In this document: piece by piece, positions 1 through 7,244 of the stretch
Layout: every line of letters starts with the position of its first letter
Numbering within the stretch: position 1 is the first letter of the stretch
Assembly: GCA_965216365.1 (NCBI GenBank)
Contig: CBDCFT010000025.1
Location: forward strand, 1-64,000
Reading direction: 5' to 3'
DNA: 64,000 nucleotides
DNA from: CBDCFT01 sp965216365
GTDB taxonomy: Bacteria; Pseudomonadota; Gammaproteobacteria; Arenicellales; CBDCFT01
Made by a program: the position numbers and the translations under genes
The notes under the pieces: model-generated
Databases searched by the model: none
What the model was told of the DNA's origin: nothing
What the model saw: the letters and a program-made list of their open reading frames with translations, nothing else

Positions 1-427
1 CAACGCCGGCGCGGGCGGGGAAGTTATACAACACGATGGGAATATCCACCGCATCCAGCAGAATATTAAAGTGTTGGTGTAGTTCCTCTTGCGTCGGCAG
101 GCTGTAAAACGGCGGCGCCAACATGACGGCTTTGTAGCCGAGGTCTTTAGCCATTTGATTGAACGCGATGATATCGCGTGTCGCGGTGCTGTTGGTTCCG
201 GCAATGAGTTCGGCGCGGTCACCGACCGCTTTTTGCACGAATTTCATGACTTCGCCGCGCTCTTCCGTGTTCAGTGCATAGTATTCACCGGTTGTTCCAC
301 ACGGAATGACGCCGGCTACGCCGCCGTCTACTACATGATCGATGACTTGTTCCAGAACGGCGTAGTCAACATTGTCGTTGCTATCGAATGGGGTAACGAT
401 AGGCGTGTAAACACCACGTAAGCGCAT
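1..427 (-). CDS. DapA/DHDPS-family aldolase-lyase, C-terminus beyond the window
   Basis: The first 142 residues of a dihydrodipicolinate synthase/N-acetylneuraminate lyase family protein are readable on the minus strand from ATG 427. The start MRLRGVYTPIVTPFD is typical of the family, as are GTTGEYYAL (pyruvate carboxylate-binding GTTGE motif, about residue 44) and YNFPARAG near residue 134, which contains the conserved catalytic Tyr. The Schiff-base Lys lies outside the window. The family condenses pyruvate with, or releases it from, an aldehyde or sugar acid, so the substrate cannot be fixed from this half. It is the third gene of a minus-strand operon behind a racemase-fold protein and an Fae-like protein, suggesting a catabolic rather than lysine-biosynthetic role (inference). 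Confidence 0.88.
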   Translation of the reverse strand, partial: MRLRGVYTPIVTPFDSNDNVDYAVLEQVIDHVVDGGVAGVIPCGTTGEYYALNTEERGEVMKFVQKAVGDRAELIAGTNSTATRDIIAFNQMAKDLGYKAVMLAPPFYSLPTQEELHQHFNILLDAVDIPIVLYNFPARAGV

Positions 428-530
428 AACTCTATCCTCTGGTTCAGATATTTATAAAACGTCTTGGTATTGCATCCGGTCTACCCAGGGATGTCAACTA
501 ATCGTGACTGGGTTACTTTAAATCTTACCG

Positions 531-1079
531 TTATATCTTTCCGTCTAGGCCCATTTGATAATACTTGTGTACCAGTTTTTCCTGATTTTCCAACAACCAG
601 TCGATGGTGGGTTCATTACTCATGGCTTTGTGAATCGCTTTGGCTGTGGCCTCGCGATGAATATCGAACAAGACTTTATGATCCAGGTCGTCCAAATCGG
701 CCACCATGGGATTCAGCCAAACGGAAACAACAATGCCGATGTCATCGACCTTATCTTTGGGAATATCGCCGCAGCGTACCGAGTCCAGCACGCCGTTGGC
801 AATCGCGCCCTGCACCGTACCCATTAAGATATTGGTATAACGTTCCTTGTTTACGGTCACCTTGCTAACCATGATAGTGGCGGGCCGCACCATGACATCG
901 GTATTCATAATAGCCAGGACTTTGGTATGGCCTTTGACCTGATCGCCCATCAAAGTGCCGAACGCGACGCCCATGGGACCATCCATTTCTCCGATCGCAA
1001 CTTCAGGCTCGGCGGCGGTACCCGGAGGGCCGCCTGCAACCAGTGCTTCGCCTACGCGCATGACAATTTTGTCGCTCAT
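531..1079 (-). CDS. Formaldehyde-activating enzyme (Fae)-like protein, catalytic His not conserved
   Basis: A 182-aa protein with clear resemblance over most of its length to formaldehyde-activating enzyme: VGEALV near the start, then an AIG..DGP..VAF stretch, RPATIMVSKVTV, a GAIANGVLDSV segment, IPKDKVDDIGIVVSVWLNP, and a C-terminal ATAKAIHKAMSNEP helix. In classical Fae (about 170 aa), which joins formaldehyde to tetrahydromethanopterin, the segment after the glycine-rich loop carries the catalytic His (His22 in Methylorubrum extorquens). Here the aligned position is Glu, within AAEPEVAIG, and the preceding loop is longer. No tetrahydromethanopterin-pathway genes are visible in the window. 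It lies 32 nt downstream of the racemase-like gene. Family membership is fairly sure; formaldehyde chemistry is doubtful. Confidence 0.8.
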   Translation of the reverse strand: MSDKIVMRVGEALVAGGPPGTAAEPEVAIGEMDGPMGVAFGTLMGDQVKGHTKVLAIMNTDVMVRPATIMVSKVTVNKERYTNILMGTVQGAIANGVLDSVRCGDIPKDKVDDIGIVVSVWLNPMVADLDDLDHKVLFDIHREATAKAIHKAMSNEPTIDWLLENQEKLVHKYYQMGLDGKI

Positions 1080-1111
1080 TAATTTTCTCCCAAAATTTGT
1101 TGTAGTTCGGA

Positions 1112-1900
1112 TTAGATGGTCATTAACCGGCCAAACCCCTGCACTGGCTCTTCGTGGCCTGCCAAACGCAATGCATCCCAGGTCATGGCCTGGTTACTGG
1201 TGACAACGGGTTTGCCAATGTTGTCTTCCAGTTTTTGTAGGATTGACGCAACTCGTAATCCGGTGCAGGAAATAAACAAAGCATCGACGTCGCTGCTGCC
1301 CAATTCCACACCAGCTTTGTAAATATCCTCTGCCGGCACGCGGCAGATTTGTGGATCGCCCACTTGTTCGAAACTGCCTTTAAACGCGATATCGAATCCC
1401 TGTGCGCAAATATAATCTTCGACGACCCGGTTGACTTCATCCACATAAGGAGTAAGCAATGCAATACGTTGACAGCCGAGCTGTTTCAAACCTTTAAGAC
1501 TGGATGAGATTGGGTTGGTTACCGCTACCCCGGCGCGGCTTTCGCGAATGCGCGCCGCAACTTGATCGGCGCCAATTGCTATGGTTCCCGAGGTGCAACC
1601 ATAGGCAATCACATCCAGGTGATCGTTTGGCATCAATACCGATGTTGCGGTACCGATATGGCTTTCCATGTCGCGCAATGTTTCGACATTGCACTGCGGT
1701 GACATGGGTACGCGACTGACATACATCACCGCACCCGTGCCGGACAGAAACTGCGAAATCTCCGGTTCGCTGCTTAAGTCATTGGCAAGTGCAATCAAAC
1801 CGATGGAATATTTGTTAGGCGAATCAACCAACGTGCATGGAAACGGTTTCCATTCGGGCGCGTGTGTCTCGGTGGCGGTCGCAGTGGCAGCTTCGTTCAT
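1112..1900 (-). CDS. Asp/Glu racemase-superfamily protein (maleate isomerase/arylmalonate decarboxylase-like)
   Basis: A 262-aa cytosolic protein of the Asp/Glu racemase fold. The two half-site cysteines can be seen: Cys in YGCTSGTIAIG (about residue 102) and Cys in ALFISCTGLRV (about residue 213), the arrangement used by maleate cis-trans isomerase, arylmalonate decarboxylase and the EutA proteins of ectoine catabolism. The N-terminus has a roughly 15-residue Ala/Thr-rich extension (MNEAATATATETHAPEW). It is the first gene of the operon with the Fae-like and DapA-like genes. Its start codon lies only about 84 bp from the end of an IS630 element, so its native promoter may have been separated or replaced. 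Substrate unknown. Confidence 0.85.
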   Translation of the reverse strand: MNEAATATATETHAPEWKPFPCTLVDSPNKYSIGLIALANDLSSEPEISQFLSGTGAVMYVSRVPMSPQCNVETLRDMESHIGTATSVLMPNDHLDVIAYGCTSGTIAIGADQVAARIRESRAGVAVTNPISSSLKGLKQLGCQRIALLTPYVDEVNRVVEDYICAQGFDIAFKGSFEQVGDPQICRVPAEDIYKAGVELGSSDVDALFISCTGLRVASILQKLEDNIGKPVVTSNQAMTWDALRLAGHEEPVQGFGRLMTI

Positions 1901-1983
1901 AGAATTACCCTAGGTACTTGCTTGGTAGTATTTTATTTAGGATTGGACAGTCGTATGCTATACCGAGTTTGCGCCATAAACTA

Positions 1984-3148
1984 GTGTACTGTCTCATAAA
2001 TAACTATCTATTATATTCGCACGATGATATCATTACCTGAGACGTTTAAACCGTCGGTGAATGTGGCAATGAACCATCCTGCTAAAGCGCTTCAAGTGTC
2101 TACTCAAGATCGCGACCGGCTGGAATCCTGGTTGCGCGCGCACAATATGCCGCAAGCCATGGCCTGGCGCGCACAAATCATTGTGTATGCCGCCGAGGGG
2201 TTACCCAACACACGTATCGCCAAAGAAGTCGGCGTGAGCGTGGTGACCGTGCGCGAGTGGCGCAAGCGCTTCGAGATGGAAGGGATCGACGGTTTGACCG
2301 AGATCAAACCCGGACGCGGGCGAAAGCGCGAGATCAGTGCGACCAAAGTCAAACGTATTGTCCATGACACGCTTCATGTGAAGCCTCGAGGAGCGACACA
2401 CTGGAGTTGTCGTAGTATGGCGGACCGACATAAGGTGAGTGCGGCTACGGTGCAACGAATCTGGGATGCCCACGGATTACAGCCGCATCGCACTGAGACG
2501 TTCAAACTCTCCACCGATCCTGAGTTCGTCGAGAAGTTGACGGACATTGTAGGGTTATACCTCAATCCGCCGGACAAAGCGGCCATCATCTGTGTCGATG
2601 AAAAGAGTCAGATTCAGGCCCTGGATCGAACCCAGCCGGGGTTGCCGATGAAACGCGGACGCTGTGGTACCCGCACGCATGACTATAAGCGCCATGGCAC
2701 CACATCGCTGTTCGCTGCCCTCAATGTCCTGGAAGGCACCATCATTGGCAACTGTTATGAGCGACATCGTCATCAGGAGTTCCTCAAATTCCTACGTCGC
2801 CTCGATCGTGAGTTTCCCAAAAGCAAACCATTACATCTGATCCTCGACAATTACGGCACACACACCCATCCGAACGTCAAAGCGTGGCTAGACAAACACC
2901 CACGATTCCATCTGCATTTCACCCCGACGAGCTGCTCTTGGTTAAACTTGATCGAACGCTGGTTTGGTCAACTCACTGAAAAACAACTACGTCGTGGAGT
3001 ATTCACCAGCGTTAAGGAATTGACGCATACGATTAAACAATTCATCAAGGTGTACAACGAACATCCCAAACCTTTCGTTTGGAACGCTAAAGTCGATGAC
3101 ATCCTGCGTAAAGTTGGGAAATGCAAAGCTATTTTAGAGACAGTACAC
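1984..3148 (+). mobile_element. IS630-family insertion sequence, complete
   Basis: An element of about 1165 bp bounded by terminal inverted repeats: GTGTACTGTCTC at 1984-1995 and its complement at 3137-3148, with weaker similarity continuing inwards. It is flanked on both sides by the dinucleotide TA (1982-1983 and 3149-3150), the target duplication expected of IS630/Tc1-mariner elements. It contains one transposase gene with an intact DDE triad, so it may be active. It separates the minus-strand operon at 1-1900 from the lipoprotein gene at 3176. Confidence 0.93.
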
Positions 3149-3151
3149 TAG
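2024..3151 (+). CDS. IS630-family transposase
   Basis: A 375-aa DDE transposase. The N-terminal helix-turn-helix lies around residues 60-85 (AKEVGVSVVTVREWRKRF), followed by a second winged-helix region around 130-150. The catalytic residues are visible as Asp192 (CVDEKS), Asp275 (LILDNYGTH) and Glu311 (LNLIERWFGQL), with the D-x35-E spacing usual for the family. The reading frame runs to the very end of the element: its TAG stop (3149-3151) is formed by the TA target duplication plus the next genomic base, so termination depends on the insertion site. The gene looks intact. Confidence 0.95.
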   Translation: MISLPETFKPSVNVAMNHPAKALQVSTQDRDRLESWLRAHNMPQAMAWRAQIIVYAAEGLPNTRIAKEVGVSVVTVREWRKRFEMEGIDGLTEIKPGRGRKREISATKVKRIVHDTLHVKPRGATHWSCRSMADRHKVSAATVQRIWDAHGLQPHRTETFKLSTDPEFVEKLTDIVGLYLNPPDKAAIICVDEKSQIQALDRTQPGLPMKRGRCGTRTHDYKRHGTTSLFAALNVLEGTIIGNCYERHRHQEFLKFLRRLDREFPKSKPLHLILDNYGTHTHPNVKAWLDKHPRFHLHFTPTSCSWLNLIERWFGQLTEKQLRRGVFTSVKELTHTIKQFIKVYNEHPKPFVWNAKVDDILRKVGKCKAILETVH

Positions 3152-3175
3152 CGCAATTTTCCTGGACGCAGGTAG

Positions 3176-3730
3176 TTATTTATCCTCGCTGATGGTGGCG
3201 ATACCGCCCAGGGCCTTGATCGTCTCCGCCAGACTGACATGGTTGTATTCCATGGGATCGTCCCAAACGGCACACACCAGGCGTGTGACCTGCGGTTGTT
3301 TGGGTGAACGAATCTCGCTGTAGGTTGCCATGGTGTGTTGACTGTTGCCTGCATCGAACACACCGGTTAGCAAAAAGGCAAACTGCTGAGGTTGATACTG
3401 CACAACATTGCGACGCCGGTACACTTCCTCGATGATGAATTCGTCCGCTGTTATAACCATGGGGTTGTCCAGTTCTTCGCGCGGGCGGCGCAAATAAAAA
3501 TAGCAATAAGGTTTGTATTCATTTACATCTTTACGTGGTTTCACTTGCCCCAGTTGCAAGTAAACGCGGCTTCGCCCTAACGGGACTTCGAGATCCTGAT
3601 GCAACACCAATGTCGAGCCAACCTGCGGGCGCGCCAGCCATGAGTCAGGCGATGGTGGTGAATAACTCTGGCATGCAGTCACAGTGACTGCGGCAAACAA
3701 AACTATCCCAAGTCGTTGCATTATTCGCAT
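3176..3730 (-). CDS. Putative lipoprotein of unknown function
   Basis: A 184-aa protein starting with a lipoprotein signal peptide: basic MRIMQR, hydrophobic LGIVLFAAV, then VTVTAC with the Cys at residue 20 as the probable lipidation site. The residue after Cys is Gln, not Asp, which favours sorting to the outer membrane (inference). The mature part is hydrophilic, with no motif I recognise. It contains VPLGRSRVYLQLGQ and a YCYFYLRRP segment that suggest beta structure. It lies just downstream of the IS630 right end and is divergent from the GFA gene. Confidence 0.75.
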   Translation of the reverse strand: MRIMQRLGIVLFAAVTVTACQSYSPPSPDSWLARPQVGSTLVLHQDLEVPLGRSRVYLQLGQVKPRKDVNEYKPYCYFYLRRPREELDNPMVITADEFIIEEVYRRRNVVQYQPQQFAFLLTGVFDAGNSQHTMATYSEIRSPKQPQVTRLVCAVWDDPMEYNHVSLAETIKALGGIATISEDK

Positions 3731-3832
3731 GCTACACCTCCAGAATTTTTACATGGCAATCCATACGCTTTATTTGACCGATCAAGTGGCGTTTCGTTCG
3801 AGTGACAGATGTACTTTCTATAGGAGTAAACT

Positions 3833-3871
3833 ATGTCGAATCGTAAACGAAGTATAGGAGTGGATCGATGA
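3833..3871 (+). CDS. Possible 12-codon leader ORF overlapping the GFA gene
   Basis: A short reading frame MSNRKRSIGVDR begins at ATG 3833, preceded by a good ribosome-binding site (taggagtaaact). Its TGA stop overlaps the ATG of the next gene in an ATGA arrangement (3868-3871), the classic layout for translational coupling. The next gene also has its own Shine-Dalgarno (ataggag) lying inside this small frame. The peptide is basic (four Arg/Lys among residues 4-6 and 12). Whether it is translated is unknown; it could be a leader peptide or chance. Confidence 0.35.
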   Translation: MSNRKRSIGVDR

Positions 3872-4350
3872 GTGCAGAACCGGACGAATCAATACAGGGT
3901 GGTTGCGCATGTGGTGGCGTGCGTTATCGATTGACCAGTAAACCGATCATCGTGCATTGTTGTCATTGCACCTGGTGCCAGCGGGAGACTGGATCGGCGT
4001 TTGCCGTCAATGCCGTGATCGAAGCAGATCGTGTCGAGTTAGTACGAGGCGAGCCGCAAACAGTCGCTACACCATCAAACAGCGGTAAAGGACAACAAAT
4101 CTTTCGATGTCCCGATTGCCGTGTTGCATTGTGGAGCAAATATAGTGGTGCAGGCGATGCAATTCATTTCCTGCGAGTCGGCACACTCGATAATCCTGAT
4201 CTTATGCCACCGGATATACATATATATACGTCAACGAAAAGAGATTGGGTCATATTGCCATCCAATAAACCAACGTTCGCCGAATACTACAATCCACGTG
4301 AACAATGGCCGGAAGAAAGCCGCGAGCGTTACCGTTTAGCCAGGCGCTGA
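3868..4350 (+). CDS. GFA/CENP-V family zinc protein
   Basis: A 160-aa protein of the glutathione-dependent formaldehyde-activating enzyme/CENP-V family. The zinc-binding pattern is visible: CACGGVRY (Cys13, Cys15), HCCHCTWCQRETGSAF (Cys31 to Cys37) and FRCPDCRVALWSKYSG (Cys81, Cys84). These proteins are small beta-folds with structural and putative catalytic zinc. The founder Gfa makes S-hydroxymethylglutathione from formaldehyde and glutathione, but most family members are uncharacterised. The start at 3868 is supported by a Shine-Dalgarno (ggag) eight bases upstream and by the ATGA overlap with a 12-codon leader frame. Confidence 0.88.
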   Translation: MSAEPDESIQGGCACGGVRYRLTSKPIIVHCCHCTWCQRETGSAFAVNAVIEADRVELVRGEPQTVATPSNSGKGQQIFRCPDCRVALWSKYSGAGDAIHFLRVGTLDNPDLMPPDIHIYTSTKRDWVILPSNKPTFAEYYNPREQWPEESRERYRLARR

Positions 4351-4416
4351 CAAAAACGCATGTTTAAAGTTGATTCGGGTAATGTCGGAACGAATCGATC
4401 GAAGGTTGGGTATTAA

Positions 4417-5334
4417 GTGATTAACCACAAAGAATTCGTTGCAACCCTGACGGATGAACAAAAGCAGCAGTTGCTGGCGCGTTCAGATGTAAAAGGACTG
4501 CGACATCTAGCAGGGCATTGGGGGTTAATACTTATCGCCGGTGCGTATATCGCGTTTAAAGCACCACTATGGCAGGCGGTCTTATTGATACAAGGCATTC
4601 TCACTATTTTTACTTTTACTGTCATGCACGAATGCATCCATTGGACGGCGTTTCGCAGCAAATGGTTGAATAGTCTGGTCGCGAACGTAAGCGGTTTTCT
4701 GATTTTCCTGCCACCAACAAACTTTCGCTACTTTCACTATGCGCATCACCGGCATACCCACGATCCGGATAGCGATCCGGAGCTGACCAGGGCCAAACCA
4801 AAAACACCCTGGGAATACGTTATCTATGTTTCAGGTATACCGGAGTGGATTTATCGTTTTCGCGGATTGTTTAAAAACGCTTTTTATGCCAACACGGACG
4901 CATTCGTGCCCGCTAGTGGCAAAAAGCAGGTCATGCGTGAAGCACGAATTTATCTATGCGCGTATACGGTCGTGTTGTTGATGTGCTTTGTTATGCAGTC
5001 AGCAGCGTTAATTTGGATTTGGTTGATACCTTTGTTGCTCGGCCAGCCTTTCATGCGTATGTACCTGCTGACTGAACACACCCGCTGCCCACATGTCACC
5101 AATATGTTTGAAAATACGCGCACTACCTTTACCAACAGCATCGTGCGTTTTATTACCTGGAACATGCCTTATCATGCCGAACACCACACGCTACCCACGG
5201 TACCATTTCATCAGCTTTCAGCTTTTCATCAACTAACCAAAAACTATCTAGCGGTAACCCAACAAGGTTATGCGCGTTATCATCGAGATTATTTTAAAGC
5301 GGCAGTGAATGGGTCACTAACCGCTTCGCTTTGA
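4417..5334 (+). CDS. Membrane fatty acid desaturase family protein
   Basis: A 305-aa integral membrane di-iron desaturase or hydroxylase. The three histidine clusters are visible: HECIHW (about residue 71), HYAHHRHTHD (about 109) and HAEHH followed by TLPTVPFHQL near residue 252. Hydrophobic segments lie around 31-62, 88-99 and 178-212. The family introduces double bonds or hydroxyl groups into acyl chains or carotenoids using oxygen. The last cluster with PTVPFHQL resembles the carotenoid ketolase/hydroxylase-like and FADS branches, so the substrate is open. The start is a GTG; no strong Shine-Dalgarno is seen. Confidence 0.87.
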   Translation: MINHKEFVATLTDEQKQQLLARSDVKGLRHLAGHWGLILIAGAYIAFKAPLWQAVLLIQGILTIFTFTVMHECIHWTAFRSKWLNSLVANVSGFLIFLPPTNFRYFHYAHHRHTHDPDSDPELTRAKPKTPWEYVIYVSGIPEWIYRFRGLFKNAFYANTDAFVPASGKKQVMREARIYLCAYTVVLLMCFVMQSAALIWIWLIPLLLGQPFMRMYLLTEHTRCPHVTNMFENTRTTFTNSIVRFITWNMPYHAEHHTLPTVPFHQLSAFHQLTKNYLAVTQQGYARYHRDYFKAAVNGSLTASL

Positions 5335-5362
5335 TATATATTTAAATAACGCTCTTATTTAA

Positions 5363-5385
5363 GTGTCATTTCGAGCAACGGAGGA
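5363..5385. repeat. Half copy of a dispersed TGTCATTTCGA repeat, supplying the cupin gene's ribosome-binding site
   Basis: The sequence tgtcatttcgagcaacg matches one end of the palindromic repeat seen at 41842-41961 and 50499-50527. The repeat's ACGAGAGAAA stretch is here acggaggaaa, which forms the Shine-Dalgarno (ggagg) of the cupin gene at 5393. The opposite end of the repeat is not present. Confidence 0.5.
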
Positions 5386-5392
5386 AACAAAC

Positions 5393-5758
5393 ATGCAAAA
5401 CACCTTTTACCGATTACTACCTGGTGGCGATCCAATAAACGGAATGCGGCCGTCAGACTTCACTGATCCCAATGCCTTCACGACGGACGACAAAACTGAA
5501 ATCAACCACACATTTTTCCAAACCGACGATGAGAAAATCCTGTCGGGTGTGTGGAAATGCGCGCCGTGCCGGGAGGAAATTGATAGCTATCCGGTTCACG
5601 AAATGATGACCGTGTTGTCCGGTTCAGTAACACTTACAAACGCGGAAGGTCAATCGGAAACATTTACAGCGGGAGACACGTTCTTCGTTGCCAAAGGCAC
5701 GAAATGCACATGGCACATCACCGAAACACTCAAAAAATTCTATATGATCGCGGAGTAG
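5393..5758 (+). CDS. Small cupin-domain protein (EutQ/DUF861-like)
   Basis: A 121-aa single-domain cupin. Visible features are SGVWKCAPCREEIDSYPVHEMMTVLSG, corresponding to cupin motif 1, then a turn at NAEGQSETFTAGDTFFVAKGTKCTWHITE (motif 2) and a short C-terminal strand KKFYMIAE. It belongs to the cupin group annotated as ethanolamine-utilisation EutQ-like or DUF861; enzymatic function is unknown. ATG 5393 is chosen over an in-frame start ten codons upstream because ggagg sits nine bases before it and the extra N-terminal codons would lie in a dispersed repeat. Confidence 0.8.
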   Translation: MQNTFYRLLPGGDPINGMRPSDFTDPNAFTTDDKTEINHTFFQTDDEKILSGVWKCAPCREEIDSYPVHEMMTVLSGSVTLTNAEGQSETFTAGDTFFVAKGTKCTWHITETLKKFYMIAE

Positions 5759-5830
5759 ATGGAAAATACGAAAGAATAGGATGCGAAATTTATATTTATA
5801 AGACCACTGCTGTCCCGTTAAGAAATAAAA

Positions 5831-5906
5831 ATGGCTTGGTCTTTTAACTGATTTGATAGAATAGGTTTTCTCACAACTCATTGAATCAAAACAAAAACCA
5901 AGCCAT
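5831..5906 (+). promoter_or_regulatory. Inverted repeat that could hide the transposase start in read-through mRNA
   Basis: ATGGCTTGGT at 5831-5840 is exactly complementary to ACCAAGCCAT at 5897-5906. After a one-base bulge, TTTT at 5842-5845 can also pair with AAAA at 5893-5896. The right arm includes the first two bases of the transposase ATG (5905-5907). A transcript entering from outside would fold and block initiation, whereas one started inside the loop would lack the left arm. This resembles the mechanism known for IS10 and IS50. The pairing is seen in the sequence; the function is inferred. Confidence 0.5.
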
Positions 5907-7056
5907 GGCCCATTGTAATACAGTCTTTGCTCAAATACTCACAATTGTCCCGAGACATGAATTTGAACAGCTCGCTCATCAACATCATTTGGGCAGGTCT
6001 TTTCGAAAAGCCTCGCGCTGGAGTCAATTCGTTGCGATGACAATGGCGCAGTTGTCAGGTCGATTCTCACTGCGAGACATTGTCGATAACATTCAGGCAC
6101 AATCTCATCGGTTGTACCACATAGGGAGTACGAAATTATCTCGTACCACGCTCGCACGAATTAACGAGGACAAGCCCTATCAGCTGTATGAAGCGTTGTT
6201 TAAAAAATTATTGGGACGTTGCCTGATGCAACCGAGGTCCCATGGATTTCGATTTAAAAACCCGCTTTACGCACTCGATTCGACCACCCTTGATCTGTGC
6301 CTATCATTGTTTCCTTGGGCGGAGTTTCGTTCCACCAAAGGGGCAGTTAAACTGCATGTTGGCTTAAACCACGCTGGCTATTTGCCTGAATTTAATTGCA
6401 TTACCGATGGCAAAACTCACGATGTGGTGGTCGGCAGACAAATCCACTTCGCTAAGGGCAGTATTGTGGCGATAGACCGGGCTTATACCGACTATGACTG
6501 GTATAACGAATTGAATGATAAAGGTATTTACTTCGTCAGTCGGCAGAAATCGAATGCGCGCTTTCGGGTGATTGAAAGACAATTAGTGAATAAGAAACAG
6601 GGAATCACGTCAGATCAACTCATCGAATACACGGGTTTTTACGCGCAACGTCATTATGCTGGGCCGATGCGACGGATTGGTTATCGTGATCCTGAAACTG
6701 GTAAGCACTATGTCTTTATCACCAATCATACCAAGCTAAGTGCTAGGACGATTGCCGATATATATCGGTCGCGATGGCAGATCGAATTATTCTTCAAATG
6801 TATTAAGCACAATCTCAAGATCAAATCGTTTGTTGGCACAAGTAAGAATGCGGTATTGACGCAGATTTGGATAGCACTGTGTACTTACTTGATGGTGAAT
6901 TATCTGAAATTCGCTCATGGGTTAACCCGCTCAGTCCAGCAAATCATCAGACTATTGCAGATTAATCTGTTTGATAAACGAGAGTTGGTGCCATTGCTTA
7001 GGGGCGATCCGATCAATCCCCCTTTTTTGGACAATCGGCAGATCGCTTTGCTGTAA
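5905..7056 (+). CDS. IS4-family transposase
   Basis: A 383-aa DDE transposase from ATG 5905. An alternative TTG start eight codons upstream (5881) is less likely because family members start close to the HCNTVFAQIL block and the ATG is the codon hidden by the 5831-5906 hairpin. The N-terminal region (residues 1-75) corresponds to the DUF4372-type domain of IS4 transposases. The core shows YALDSTTLDLCLSLFPWA (first Asp), AIDRAYTDYDW (second Asp), and the IS4 signature Y-x2-R-x3-E-x6-K in YRSRWQIELFFKCIK (Glu). All catalytic residues are present. Confidence 0.93.
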   Translation: MAHCNTVFAQILTIVPRHEFEQLAHQHHLGRSFRKASRWSQFVAMTMAQLSGRFSLRDIVDNIQAQSHRLYHIGSTKLSRTTLARINEDKPYQLYEALFKKLLGRCLMQPRSHGFRFKNPLYALDSTTLDLCLSLFPWAEFRSTKGAVKLHVGLNHAGYLPEFNCITDGKTHDVVVGRQIHFAKGSIVAIDRAYTDYDWYNELNDKGIYFVSRQKSNARFRVIERQLVNKKQGITSDQLIEYTGFYAQRHYAGPMRRIGYRDPETGKHYVFITNHTKLSARTIADIYRSRWQIELFFKCIKHNLKIKSFVGTSKNAVLTQIWIALCTYLMVNYLKFAHGLTRSVQQIIRLLQINLFDKRELVPLLRGDPINPPFLDNRQIALL

Positions 7057-7114
7057 AGTTAACGGGACAGCAGTGTTATAAGACCATGATTTGGTCTGGA
7101 CGATCATTCAAGCT

Positions 7115-7170
7115 TGATTCGCGGGCAAGCTCGTTCCTTGTCAACAGTCACTCCCGCGAACGCGGGATTC
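7115..7170. repeat. Intergenic REP-like fragments between the IS4 element and the fumarase operon
   Basis: gattcgcgggcaagctcg (about 7115-7133) resembles one arm of the Pseudomonas-type REP sequence. tcccgcgaacgcggga (7152-7167) is a compact hairpin within a CTCCCGCGAACGCGGGATTCC context that is common as a dispersed intergenic repeat in proteobacteria. Lying just past the end of the minus-strand fumarase operon, it may stabilise or terminate that mRNA. No gene is seen at 7076-7244. Confidence 0.5.
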
Positions 7171-7244
7171 CAGCTTTTGTAAGGAGCTTTTTATTTTCCG
7201 AATTTCGCGCCACTCCATCCAGGCTACAGTTACTTCCAAAAGTC

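Larger units (their letters stand above)
5805..7075 (+). mobile_element. IS4-family insertion sequence, complete
   Basis: A 1271-bp element with perfect 17-bp terminal inverted repeats (5805-5821 and 7059-7075; outer bases CACTGCTGTCCCGTTAA). It is flanked by a 9-bp direct duplication TTATAAGAC (5796-5804 and 7076-7084), the length usual for the IS4 family. The transposase gene is intact. The perfect repeats and target duplication indicate a recent insertion. It lies between the cupin gene and the 3' end of the fumarase operon and disrupts no recognisable gene. Confidence 0.95.

Noticed and set aside
464..1203. Plus-strand reading frames across the Fae-like gene
   Set aside because: They run antisense to the well-supported minus-strand genes and their translations have no family resemblance.
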